NCBI GenBank assembly: GCA_965197495.1
Contig: OZ240210.1
Coordinates: forward strand, 6,200,001-6,264,000
Source: SMYC01 sp965197495
GTDB taxonomy: Bacteria; Acidobacteriota; Vicinamibacteria; Marinacidobacterales; SMYC01
DNA: 64,000 bases
Direction: 5' to 3'
Every line of letters starts with the position of its first letter. Position 1 is the first letter of the stretch. This document shows, in pieces, positions 16,365 to 25,007 of the stretch. The notes under the pieces were generated by a model. It ran no database searches, was not told the origin of the DNA, and saw only the letters and a program-made list of their open reading frames with translations. Made by a program: the position numbers and the translations under genes.

Positions 16365-17414
16365 ATGCTCCGTGTTCTCATCTTCCTCGTCTCTCTCGGC
16401 GCGCGCGCGATCCGGGCGATGTGCCGGCGCAGAGCCGACCTTGTGATCGAAAACCTGGCTCTGCGACAGCAAGTGACTGCGCTGAAGAAAGAGCGCGTGC
16501 GCCCGCCGCTTGACGACGTCGATCGAGCATTCTGGGTCGCGCTCCGGGCCTCCTGGCCTTCGTGGGCCAGTCGTCTGGTCATCGTCAACACTGACACCGT
16601 TGCCCGTTGGAATCGTGAGCGGTTCCGGAGGTACTGGACTCGGATTTCCAGTAGGCGATATCCCGGGCGGCCGAGAATTGACGCCGAGATTCGTCGGCTC
16701 GTCCGGACGATGACACAAGACGGTTGGGGTGCGCCGCGAATCCACGCGGAGCTCACGAAGCTCGGGTTCATCATCTCCGAGATCACTGTGTCTCGGTATA
16801 TGCCGCGGCGCCCAACGGAGCCCGACCAAGTAAAGCGATGGGTTGCGTTCTTGCGGAACCACAAAGGCGAAATCGCCGCGATGGACTTGTTCACCGTGCC
16901 GACCGCGTCGCTTCGACTGCTGTACGGCTTCTTCGTCATCGAGCACGGCCGTCGGCACATCGTTCGCTTCAACGCCACGTTTCATCCGACGTCCGCTTGG
17001 GTGATTCAGCAATTACGTGAGGCGTTTCCCTACGATACGGCGCCGAGATACCTCATCTTCGACGGCGACGCGATCTTCAGCCCTGCCGTTGTGGCGTTCG
17101 TGAGGGCGCTCGGCACCGATCCCGTTCGCACCTCGTATCGCAGCCCATGGCAGAACGGAACCGCCGAGCGCTGGATCGGGAGCTGTCGTCGCGAGCTCCT
17201 CGAGCACGTGGTCGTCTTCGGCGAGCGGCATTTCGTCCGCCTCGTGCGTCTGTACGTCGACTACTACCACGAGGACCGTTGCCATTTAGGTCTCGACAAA
17301 GACGCGCTGAACTCAAGGCCCGTCAGGCCGCGACCATCGCCTGAGGCGAAAGTCGTCGCGCTTCCTCGAGTCGGCGGACTGCACCATCGCTACGAATGGC
17401 GAGAGGCTGCGTGA
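16365..17414 (+). CDS. Integrase-core (rve) transposase
   Basis: Transposase of about 350 residues. The N-terminal part VLIFLVSLGARAIRAMCRRR and ENLALRQQVTALKKER is typical of a group of stand-alone rve transposases common in Acidobacteria. The catalytic acids are in AAMDLFTV, LIFDGDAIFS and NGTAERWIGSCRREL. The frame runs open from 16245, but ATG 16365 matches the family start. No partner orfA adjoins it and the element ends are not identified. Confidence 0.82.
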   Translation: MLRVLIFLVSLGARAIRAMCRRRADLVIENLALRQQVTALKKERVRPPLDDVDRAFWVALRASWPSWASRLVIVNTDTVARWNRERFRRYWTRISSRRYPGRPRIDAEIRRLVRTMTQDGWGAPRIHAELTKLGFIISEITVSRYMPRRPTEPDQVKRWVAFLRNHKGEIAAMDLFTVPTASLRLLYGFFVIEHGRRHIVRFNATFHPTSAWVIQQLREAFPYDTAPRYLIFDGDAIFSPAVVAFVRALGTDPVRTSYRSPWQNGTAERWIGSCRRELLEHVVVFGERHFVRLVRLYVDYYHEDRCHLGLDKDALNSRPVRPRPSPEAKVVALPRVGGLHHRYEWREAA

Positions 17415-17588
17415 GGGCGCTTTCGATCCGGTAAAGTCGCCAGCCCAGACAACGTGAGGTCTGCGTCGTTTCCGCTCTGAAACCGCCTACTCCTAACTCG
17501 GGGCGACGTTCGGCGAGCGATGGAGCCCGCCGTCTCGTCATCGCCTTACCGTGTCGGTCCAACCGCCAGCGCGGATCAATAAAGATGA

Positions 17589-17788
17589 TGGACAACCGGC
17601 TTCATGCTTTGGCTCACGAGCATGCGTACGACATCGAGCCCGCGCGCGCCGAGCGCCATCCGAATCCCGATCTCGGCCGTCCTCTGGCCGATGGCGAGTC
17701 CCATTACAGCGTAGACGCCGATGAGCGCGAGAGCGAGCGCGAAGCTTGCGAAAAACCCCAGCCCTCTGTGCCAACATCGCTGAGACAC
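17589..17788 (-). pseudogene. C-terminal fragment of a MacB/ADOP-type ABC permease
   Basis: About 60 residues remain: FFASFALALALIGVYAVMGL then GQRTAEIGIRMALGARGLDVVRMLVSQSMKPVV. TAEIGIRMALGA is the signature of the last FtsX/MacB permease domain, including the expanded ADOP permeases of Acidobacteriota. No start, no upstream domain, and both sides run into transposon sequence, so this is a gene relic left between two insertions. Confidence 0.75.
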
Positions 17789-17832
17789 TTCGCCCCTTGA
17801 AATTAGTGTAGAGGGCGGAGGAGGATCAATGC

Positions 17833-18245
17833 ATGAGTATGTTGATTGGGAGAGAGACCTCGGCGGGATCGGAGGGAGCCCGTAGGGCGACTGGAGATCC
17901 CGCCGGCCGCGATGCGGCGGGGGTCCCGGATCCCGAAGTGAGCGAGCAAGCGAAGCGTCGACGCTTTACCGCGGAGTACAAGCTGCGGATAGTGCGTGAG
18001 GCCGATGCCTGCAAGGGTGACGGTGACGTTGCTGCTCTTCTGCGTCGAGAGGGCCTGTACTCGTCGCATTTATCGAGTTGGCGCCGCCAACGTGACGAGG
18101 TCGCCAAAGCGGGGTTGGCGTCGAGAAAGCGAGGCCGGAAGGCAAAGGCCGAGGATCCACGGGTCAAGGAGCTCGAGCGCGAGAACGCCCGGCTCCAACG
18201 TCGCCTGGCTCGGGTGGAGACGATGTTGGAGATCCAAAAAAAAAC
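17833..18245 (+). pseudogene. Truncated IS3-type transposase OrfA
   Basis: The frame encodes a helix-turn-helix transposase OrfA: RRRFTAEYKLRIVREADACK, then a GLYSSHLSSWRRQRDE recognition region and a coiled coil (ELERENARLQRRLARVETML). It stops matching the family after EIQKK, where the ISL3 copy begins at 18246; the remaining codons to 18303 are read from ISL3 sequence. No orfB follows, so the rest of the element was lost, probably in the same rearrangement that removed the target duplication of this ISL3 copy. Confidence 0.8.
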
Positions 18246-18260
18246 GCCTCTCCTGCCATT

Positions 18261-19536
18261 TCAGTGGATCCTCTCGAGGGTGAGACCGCCACAGTTTAGG
18301 TAGACGAGACTGATGAGAGCTTCGGCAGAGTGGAGTCCAAAGCTGCGGTGGCTCAGCAGCCGGATTTTGTTGTTCATTCCTTCGAGTCGGCCGTTGCTGA
18401 GTCTCCACGTGACCCACGCGATGACGCCATCGAAGTGGCTGCGGATCATCTTCGCCGCGCGTTTGACGGGCTCTATCCTCGAGCTCATAGCGCGCCGCAG
18501 CCATCCTCGGAGAAACTTCTTGGCCCATGTCTCGGTTTTGTAGGTGTAGAGGTCCATGAAGTCGTCGCGCAGAAGCATGGCGCGGTAGAGGCGACGATTA
18601 GCTCGCACCTGCTCGCGGAGCACCCGTTTGTCTTTCGCGCTGCGGTTGTGTTTGGCCTTGAGAAGGGGAAACTTGGTGTTCTTGAGGTTGCGTCGGGCAG
18701 TCCCTTTGAGCTCGCGCACCAGCTCGCGCCGGGTCTTATCCACGGCCTCGTTCAGATGCTTGACGATGTGGAAGCGGTCAAAGATCACCCGTGCCTGAGG
18801 AGCCTTTTTGCCGACGACAGTTATGTACGGCTCCCACATGTCCATGCTGACCGCTTCGAGCTCCGCGGCTCTTTGTGATCCGAGCTTGCGGAAAAACCGC
18901 AGCAGCGTCTTGGCCTTGCGCTCCTTTCCCGCCCAGACGACCCGGCCGCTGAGATGGTCTATTACCACTGTTAAGTACTTGTGGCGTTTGCGGTAGCTGA
19001 TCTCGTCCATCCCAATCACCCGCAATCCATCGAGCTCGCGCCGCTCATCCCGCTGCTCGGCAACCACTCGCTGGATGATCCGTCGCACCGAACGCCACGT
19101 CACTCGGAAATAGTTCGCTACGGCGCTGACGTCCGTCCTCTGTGCCAGCCACGCTACCTCTTGTTCGAAGCTTTTGGTAAAGCGGCTTCCCTTGTCGGCC
19201 CAAGGCACCTTTTCTCTGACCACTCCACACCGCCGACATACCACTCGTCGGATCGAGTAGATAGGTCCGGACTCCGAACAGGTCCAAGTGCCGCCAGTAG
19301 CGATTGTAGCGATCTTTGTTCTTGCGGACCTTTCGTCCGCAAATCCCGCACAGAGGCTTCCTCCTCCGTGGTACTACATCCACCACCACTCTGGCTTTGT
19401 CCGCCTGGAAGTGGAAACCTCGGACCCACAGGCCTTGCAATCCGATGAGCTTGTTGACTAACGTAGTAACGCGCATCGCGGGAACGCTCTTTTCTCTTTC
19501 GGAAAAAAAGATTCTAGCGTTCTCGCCGATGCGCAT
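18261..19536 (-). pseudogene. ISL3 transposase, frameshifted
   Basis: Compared with the intact copy at 31510-32790, the five bases CGAAG are missing after position 19260, between two AG dinucleotides. The frame breaks after LFGVRTYL, leaving an N-terminal piece (19536 to 19045) with the CGICGRKV zinc-finger region and a C-terminal piece (19244 to 18261) with the DDE core (VIGMDEIS, VSMDMW). Otherwise the copies differ by only a few substitutions. It is unlikely to make active transposase but may be mobilised by copy 2. Confidence 0.93.
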
Positions 19537-19764
19537 CTACACATGGCTTACCCTCTCAACCCACGAGCCTCACCAAATGCCACTGCCCCTCAGCGGGAGA
19601 CGAGGCTGTGGGAAACGCCCCCACGGTTCTGGTCGTTCAGACCTTGCTCACGACTGAGTTCTTTTCCAAGCCTGGAAGGGCGTTTTCCATAGCCTCCACT
19701 AATCGAGCCCCCCCTTCCTTATTCCATATGAATTAATGTCCCACTCGGGGATGGTTGAAATCCC

Positions 19765-19778
19765 TCGCCTTTAGGCGA
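19765..19778 (+). repeat. IS200 left-end hairpin
   Basis: Perfect palindrome TCGCC-TTTA-GGCGA. IS200/IS605 TnpA recognises such subterminal hairpins in single-stranded DNA. The identical loop and stem recur at the right end. Confidence 0.75.
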
Positions 19779-19810
19779 AGCCTTTAGGAGGCTTGGGGTA
19801 CGATCCCGAG

Positions 19811-20245
19811 GTGAAAGGATATCGTAAATCATCGCACACGACGTATCAGTTAAACTATCACTTCGTATTTATCACGAAGTACCGCAAGCCGGCCTTGAGA
19901 GGGGATGTAGCGGTTCGTCTCCGGGATCTCATCCGGGAGATCTGTGCTCGGAACCAGATAGAAATACTGAAGGGTCATGTGCGGCCTGAGCACGTGCACC
20001 TGTTGCTGAGCGTGCCGCCGAATTTGTCGCCGAGTCGAGTGATGCAGTTGATCAAGGGTAAGACGTCGAATCGTCTGATGCGCGACTTACGGACGATGCG
20101 GAAGGAGTTCTGGGGTCGGCACCTACGGGCACGGGGTTACTTCGTGGTGACAACGGGCAACGTGACGGATGAGGTGATAGCGAAGTATATAGAGTTGCAG
20201 GGTGCCGTGCCCCAGGACGACGATTCTTTCAAGGTCAGTGAGTAG
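19811..20245 (+). CDS. tnpA: IS200/IS605-type transposase TnpA (Y1 HUH)
   Basis: Single-strand transposase of about 145 residues. The HUH motif appears as HVHLLLS after RPE, and the catalytic tyrosine lies in the C-terminal helix VIAKYIELQ following GYFVVTTGNVTDE. HTTYQLNYHFVFITKYRKP is the conserved N-terminus. GTG 19811 is preferred because it gives the usual length; the TTG at 19793 is almost touching the AGGAGG at 19786-19791. No tnpB accompanies it, so the element is of the tnpA-only IS200 type. The frame is intact. Confidence 0.92.
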   Translation: MKGYRKSSHTTYQLNYHFVFITKYRKPALRGDVAVRLRDLIREICARNQIEILKGHVRPEHVHLLLSVPPNLSPSRVMQLIKGKTSNRLMRDLRTMRKEFWGRHLRARGYFVVTTGNVTDEVIAKYIELQGAVPQDDDSFKVSE

Positions 20246-20290
20246 TGAAACGAGGCAAGGACAAGCCGACTTTAGTCGGCGACGTGAACC

Positions 20291-20308
20291 CATCGCCTTT
20301 AGGCGATG
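20291..20308 (+). repeat. IS200 right-end hairpin
   Basis: Palindrome CATCGCC-TTTA-GGCGATG, sharing its core with the left-end hairpin at 19765. A further palindrome with the same TTTA loop, GCCGAC-TTTA-GTCGGC, lies at 20265-20280 just after tnpA and may be a terminator or an extra recognition hairpin. Confidence 0.75.
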
Positions 20309-20591
20309 GAGCGCACGCGCTCAGTCTTTCTTGTATATATATCAGGAGGGGCCTGTGGGCGCTCGTGGGAAACGCGAAGCGTTTTCCAAGCGATTGTGGA
20401 AAACGCCGCTCCACGTTTGTACGTGCTCACAACCTTTCCCTAAACGCCTCTCTCGCCCGGAGTTTCCGGCGTTTTCCACAATCGCGGCAGCGTCCATAGG
20501 CCATGCCCTCCAACACAAATCAGATCCCCCGAAACGACAGGAGAACCAATAAGTTAGTAAGGAACCGTCACCAACCGAACCCGCAAGAAAC

Positions 20592-21176
20592 ATGATCCGC
20601 GTCGCATGTCCGCACTGCCAAACCAAATACCGATTCGACGAGAGTCAGCTCGGCGGAAAGTCGCGTGCGCAAGCGAAATGCAAGAAGTGTGGCGGCACGA
20701 TCGACATCACCAGCGCCGAAGCGACGGCTCCGAGGGGCTCCAGTTTGGACGGCCCGCCATCGGATCCGGCCAACGAGGACACGACCGCGCGGGTGAAGAA
20801 ACTCCGCTCGGACGAGCCAGTCGGCGAGGAGACGATCACCGGGCCTGCGGTAGCCGAGAAAATGGATCTTCCGCCCGACAAAAAATATTCGCTAGCGGTG
20901 CTGCAGGGAAAGGCGAGCGGTCAGATTTTCGCGATCACCAAAGTGCGCACCGTCATCGGCCGCGCCGACTGCGATGTGATCCTCGACGACCCGGAATCGT
21001 CCCGCCAACACGCCGCGCTCGAGGTATTGGGCTCGCGCGTCGTCGTCTCTGATATGAAAAGCACGAACGGCACATTCGTGAACGGCGAACAAATCGACAG
21101 CGCCGAGCTCCAAAACCACAGCGAGTTCCGCATCGGTGAGCACGTGCTGATGTTGATCGTGACGGACCGAGAATAA
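20592..21176 (+). CDS. Zinc-ribbon plus FHA domain protein
   Basis: Cytoplasmic protein of 194 residues. The N-terminus is an MJ0042-type zinc ribbon (Cys6, Cys9, Cys30, Cys33). A low-complexity linker rich in Pro, Asp and Glu follows, then an FHA domain from about residue 95 with VIGRADCDVILDD, SSRQHAAL and KSTNGTFVNG, the phosphothreonine-binding pattern. Such proteins read out Ser/Thr kinase signalling; the kinase at 43022 is a possible partner by function only. The gene starts 45 bases after the ISL3 right end, so its original promoter may have been displaced. Confidence 0.9.
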   Translation: MIRVACPHCQTKYRFDESQLGGKSRAQAKCKKCGGTIDITSAEATAPRGSSLDGPPSDPANEDTTARVKKLRSDEPVGEETITGPAVAEKMDLPPDKKYSLAVLQGKASGQIFAITKVRTVIGRADCDVILDDPESSRQHAALEVLGSRVVVSDMKSTNGTFVNGEQIDSAELQNHSEFRIGEHVLMLIVTDRE

Positions 21177-21180
21177 CGGC

Positions 21181-21275
21181 TGCTACCCGACACCTGCTCC
21201 CCGCTACCGGCGAACCTGCAGCTACAATCTTCGGTGTGGATGGAGATGGTAGCCGGCAGCGGATAGCAGGTAGCA
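21181..21275. terminator. Large hairpin between convergent genes
   Basis: An 18-base arm at 21194-21211 pairs with 21252-21269 (15 of 18 positions) and an outer arm TGCTACC (21181) pairs with GGTAGCA (21269-21275). It lies exactly between the convergent FHA and rnc genes, fitting a bidirectional terminator or a REP-type repeat. No T-run follows, so Rho-independent function is uncertain. Confidence 0.55.
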
Positions 21276-21289
21276 AACCGCGGGGGCCC

Positions 21290-22042
21290 TCACGAGTCCA
21301 CTGGGCCCTCTTCTTCTATTAGTTGTGCGAGGGCGGCCTGGGCAGCGTCTAGCTCGGCCTTTTTCTTCGTCGTGCCGGTGGCTTCGCCGAGCTTGCGCGG
21401 GCCGACCTTGAGCTCGACCTGGAAGGTCTTGCGGTGCTCGGGTCCTGATTCCGCGGTCACGAGATATTGGGCGGGCTCTAGACTACGGGCTTGCAAGAAT
21501 TCTTGAAGAGCGGTCTTGGGGTCTTCGACGACGGCCCGGCCCTCGCGGACTTCCTCGATGAGCGGCGCATATAGGGGCTCGAGAAAACGGCGTGCTGCGT
21601 CGACATTGGAGTCGAGATAGATCGCGGCGACGACGGCCTCGAGTGCGTTGGCGGAGAGTGCTTTTTTCTTGCGGCCGCCGGTTTTCTCCTCGCCCTTGCC
21701 GAGGAGTAGGAATTGCGGGATCTGAAGCTTGAGCGCCAATAGCGAGAGCGTGGACGCGCTCACGAGATAGGCCTTTATCTTCGATTTCCGTCCTTCCGCA
21801 AGAGCCGGAAAGTCACGATAGATAAAATCGGTTACGAGGAATCCGAGCACGGCGTCTCCGAGAAACTCCATCGACTCGTTGTGCTCGCTGCTTCCGGATT
21901 CGTGGGCGAAAGACTTGTGCGTCAGAGCCTGCTGCAAGAGCTCGGGACGACGAAAGCGATGTCCGAGCCGCTTGTATAGCTCTTTGAGATCAGTTGTGGA
22001 AAGGCTGGTCACAGGGGGCTCACGTTCTATAGATGTGGACAC
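21290..22042 (-). CDS. rnc: Ribonuclease III
   Basis: Double-strand RNA endonuclease for rRNA processing, 250 residues. The catalytic domain has the signature HNESMEFLGDAVL with Glu59 and Asp63, and SANALEAVVAAIYLD with Glu135. The position equal to E. coli Asp114 is Asn132. A double-stranded RNA-binding domain occupies the C-terminal 75 residues (KTALQEFLQ through ELDAAQAAL). The start is GTG at 22042 with GAGG eight bases upstream. It is transcribed away from the phosphatase gene's 3' end in the same direction, 64 bases downstream of it. Confidence 0.94.
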   Translation of the reverse strand: MSTSIEREPPVTSLSTTDLKELYKRLGHRFRRPELLQQALTHKSFAHESGSSEHNESMEFLGDAVLGFLVTDFIYRDFPALAEGRKSKIKAYLVSASTLSLLALKLQIPQFLLLGKGEEKTGGRKKKALSANALEAVVAAIYLDSNVDAARRFLEPLYAPLIEEVREGRAVVEDPKTALQEFLQARSLEPAQYLVTAESGPEHRKTFQVELKVGPRKLGEATGTTKKKAELDAAQAALAQLIEEEGPVDS

Positions 22043-22106
22043 AAACGATGCCTCGACGCGTGATCATCGGGCCGGGCCGACGACAGGAGTGCTACTAACG
22101 ATATTA

Positions 22107-24203
22107 CTACAATACTTTGAGGAGAACCATCGTCATATCGTCGTGCTGGACGGCGCCGCCCGCGAAGTCGAAAATCTCGTCGACCAGCTTTTCGCGCAGC
22201 TCTTCCATCTGGAGGTCGGCGTTCTGCTCGAGGATGAGGCGAATCCGCTCCTCTCCAAAAAGCTCGGAGCTCGGGTTCATGGCCTCCGAGACGCCATCCG
22301 TGAAGAAGAGGAAGACGTCGCCCGAGCACAAGCTCACAACATCCTCCCGGAAAATGCGCTCGAACTGGGTGCCGCGATCCAAGGCGAGCCCGAGCCCATC
22401 GGGCGCCAGGACGTTCGTCTTGGGTTCGGCGCCGTTCGCGGCGACATGAAAGATGGGGTTGTGTCCCGCGCGCGCATAAGTCATGTGGCGTTCGTTCATG
22501 TCGATGACAGCATAGGCCATCGTGATGAAACTCCGGCTGTCGAGAGTCGCCGCGAGGATCTTGTTGACTTCGACGAGAAGTTTGCGGGGCGAATGGTAAA
22601 TCTGGCTCAAGGACAGAGTGAGCCCCTTGAGCTCCGCCATGTAAAGCGCCGCCGACGTGCCTTTTCCGGAGACGTCCGCGATGAGGAGCGCGAACCGTCC
22701 GTCGCCCAGAGGAATGAAGTCGTAGTAGTCACCGCCGACTTCATTGGCGGGAAGACAGAAGGGCGCGATGGAAAGACCGGGGACGTCGACGCGGTCTCTC
22801 GGCAGTAAACTCATCTGGATGGTTCGAGCGATTCGGAGCTCTTCCTCCATGCGCTCTTTTTCCGACGATTGCCTCAGTAGATCTTGGATGCTCGTCGTCA
22901 TCAAGTTGAACGACTCCGCGAGCCTCACCCAGCTGATCCCGCGATCGAACTTGCACCCTGTAGCTGAAGTCGCCCTGGCGCACGTGCTCGGTGCCTTGGC
23001 TGAGCGCGTGCACCGAGCCCGTAATCGATCGGGCAAGTACGAGGCCAACGAAGATTGCGGAAACCTCGATCACGAGAAAAAGGCCCGCGAGAAGCGCCAT
23101 CGCCGTGAGAAGCACCGCGCCGAGATCGGGGCCACTCGGGCCGAGTTGAAGCGCCCCCGAAGCGATGCTGGAGTAAAAGCTATTGAGCGGGAAACCGAAC
23201 TGCACAAATGCGAGCTCGGATCCTCCGCATGGGGGTCATCGAGGCTTCTCGTTGGCAAGAGCGTCCACCATGGGAACGTTAACGGCGTAGAATTAGCCGG
23301 AGTCGCGTTCTGGCTCTCTCCATCCGACGAGGCCGGTTGGCGGATGAAGACACTTTCAGCGGTGGCGTCATCGGTGTCGCTCGCGAGCACCTGATCGATA
23401 TGAAAGCCCAGCTCTTCCGCAGATTTCTCGAGGACATCGGACAACGTGGTGAGCACGATGATGGTCGCGTTCTTGGCCGACTCATGAGGTGTCGAAACGC
23501 CGGCCGTGTAGTCGACGCCGCCATACTCGACGGCGCCGCGATAGCCCTCTGCGAACCACTGAGGAAGGTTCGTTCCCACGCTCGGTGAAAACCCGATATC
23601 ATCCGTGGTCACCACACGTTGAATACGTCCGCGGCGATGCTCGAGGTAGACGGCGCCCCAGCCGGGCTCGTTTTCTCCCATTTCTAGGATGTGCTCATCG
23701 AGCACCTTGCAAATACGTTCATCGGACAGACGGGAGCTTGCCCTTCCGCCTCCGCGCAGCTCGAAGATCATCAGGTTTGCGGCATTGGCCGCGCGCATCT
23801 CCGCGTCGTTGATGGAGCTGTTGAGCATGAAGGAGCTGACCTGTCCGAGCGTGAAATAGCCACTGAGCGCAAAGAACGAGAGGATCAGGATCGTGGGGAC
23901 GAGCCCGATCAGCAGATACGAGATGATGAGCTTTCTTCGGATGCGCCACAGCAGACTTCGTCGCAAGCCGGACAACCCCCAAATGACGAAGGCGAGCGCA
24001 TAGGCCCAGAGGCCTACCGTCGACAGGGCCGAGAGAAAGCTGGGGATCAGCTCGAGCGCGCCTAGAAAACGCAGGGTACAGAGCGCGAGGAGAAGCTGTC
24101 CGCGTCGGGTGTTGAGGAGGAAATGTTTGAGCCCGCCGCTGCGTGTCGCATCTTTTCCTGTGGGCGCTGTGGGTGCCGTGGGCGTCAACTGGTCGGAAGC
24201 CAT
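22107..24203 (-). pseudogene. HAMP/SpoIIE-type (PP2C) sensor phosphatase, two frameshifts
   Basis: Three overlapping frames together make one protein. Frame 1 (24203 to ~23240) has several membrane helices (ISYLLIGLVPTILILSFFALSG) and a periplasmic sensor. Frame 2 (~23230 to ~22930) has a membrane helix and HAMP domain (VLARSITGSVHALSQGTEHV). Frame 3 (~22925 to 22107) is a complete SpoIIE phosphatase (EELRIARTIQMSLLPRD, ANEVGGDYYDF, ADVSGKG, QHDDMTMVLL). The first shift is explained by one missing C in a run of five C (minus strand, near 23233) and the second by one extra G in GAGGCTC near 22927. Either a real pseudogene or sequence errors. It would control an anti-anti-sigma pathway. Confidence 0.8.
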
Positions 24204-24289
24204 CAACTCTGTGGGGAATACTTCAATAAGGAGCGACGTTGACAATGTAGCACAGGCGTTCGCGGCGCGCTTGACCTGAGCTGCCACTC

Positions 24290-24994
24290 ATGGCTATCCT
24301 ACATTCCTGGTATCTATTTATGGGGGCGTTACTTAGGTTTTCCGGCGTTGCGATTTGCATGACGCTTGCCTTTTGCGAGCTCGCGGGTGCCCAGGAGGAT
24401 CGCCTCGTTCTCGATGGCGTCATCGTCACCGAAAATCCGGCGCACTCGATAGCCCTCGTCCGCTGGAGCGAGGTGTCCCGAGCCCAACCGCTGCGGATGG
24501 GGCAGGAATATTACGGCTATGTCCTCGTCGCCGTCGAGGATGGCTCGGCGCTTCTCAACAGCATCCGCGGTGCGCTTCGGCTTCACGTGGATGGCAGCGC
24601 GAAAGCTCGCACGACCGGGCCGACGGCACCGGGGCCAGCAGGCGCACCAGCCAATGAAGACGATGGCTGGGTCTTTCGTAACGTCTCGCGCGCTGAAGCC
24701 AGCGCTCGTCTCGAGAAGGAGATCCCGGTCATCCTGAGTGAGACCGAGCTCAGCCTCAGGGTCGTGGAAGGTGAGATTCTAGGCCTCGAGCTCCGTCGTT
24801 TGCCAGATGGCACGCTGTTGTCGGAAACGGAGTTCCTACCAGGCGACCTCCTCCGAAGCATCAACGGAGAGCCCCTGCGCGGGCTCAACTCGCTTTGGGA
24901 TTTACTCGCTCGGCTCCGGGACGCGCACGAGCTACGCGTTGTCGTGGAGCGGCGCGGTCAGTTGCTCCGGTTCGCCTACGTGTTGACGGACTAA
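24290..24994 (+). CDS. GspC-like type II secretion protein with HR and PDZ domains
   Basis: Exported or inner-membrane-anchored protein of 234 residues. A hydrophobic N-terminal segment (residues 11-34) is followed by an HR-type domain (LVLDGVIVTENPAHSIALVR, residues 39-100), a Pro/Ala/Gly linker (105-125) and a C-terminal PDZ domain whose carboxylate loop and core read FLPGDLLRSINGEPLRGLNS. This is the GspC plan, the protein linking the inner-membrane platform to the GspD secretin. No other gsp genes adjoin, so the assignment rests on architecture. It is divergent from the phosphatase gene. Confidence 0.65.
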   Translation: MAILHSWYLFMGALLRFSGVAICMTLAFCELAGAQEDRLVLDGVIVTENPAHSIALVRWSEVSRAQPLRMGQEYYGYVLVAVEDGSALLNSIRGALRLHVDGSAKARTTGPTAPGPAGAPANEDDGWVFRNVSRAEASARLEKEIPVILSETELSLRVVEGEILGLELRRLPDGTLLSETEFLPGDLLRSINGEPLRGLNSLWDLLARLRDAHELRVVVERRGQLLRFAYVLTD

Positions 24995-25007
24995 GGGTCC
25001 GCGGGCC

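Larger units (their letters stand above)
19738..20325 (+). mobile_element. IS200-type element inserted in ISL3 copy 1
   Basis: Copy 2 of the ISL3 element provides the empty site: there ATTAAT runs directly into CTTTCTTG, while here 588 bases lie between. The insertion encodes a tnpA only, has no terminal inverted repeats and no target duplication, and carries a subterminal hairpin near each end with the same core TCGCCTTTAGGCGA. This is the IS200/IS605 layout; the left flank TTAAT would be the target motif. Confidence 0.9.
18246..20547 (-). mobile_element. ISL3-family element, copy 1 (defective, carries IS200)
   Basis: Nearly identical to the copy at 31495-33213. Terminal inverted repeats of about 25 bases (GCCTCTCCTGCC... 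at 18246 and the complement of GGTTCTCCTGTC... ending 20547) match at most positions. The transposase carries a 5-bp deletion and an IS200-like element sits in the right non-coding part. Flanks AAAAAAAC and AATAAGTT differ, so unlike copy 2 there is no target duplication, suggesting recombination or an adjacent deletion. Confidence 0.9.
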
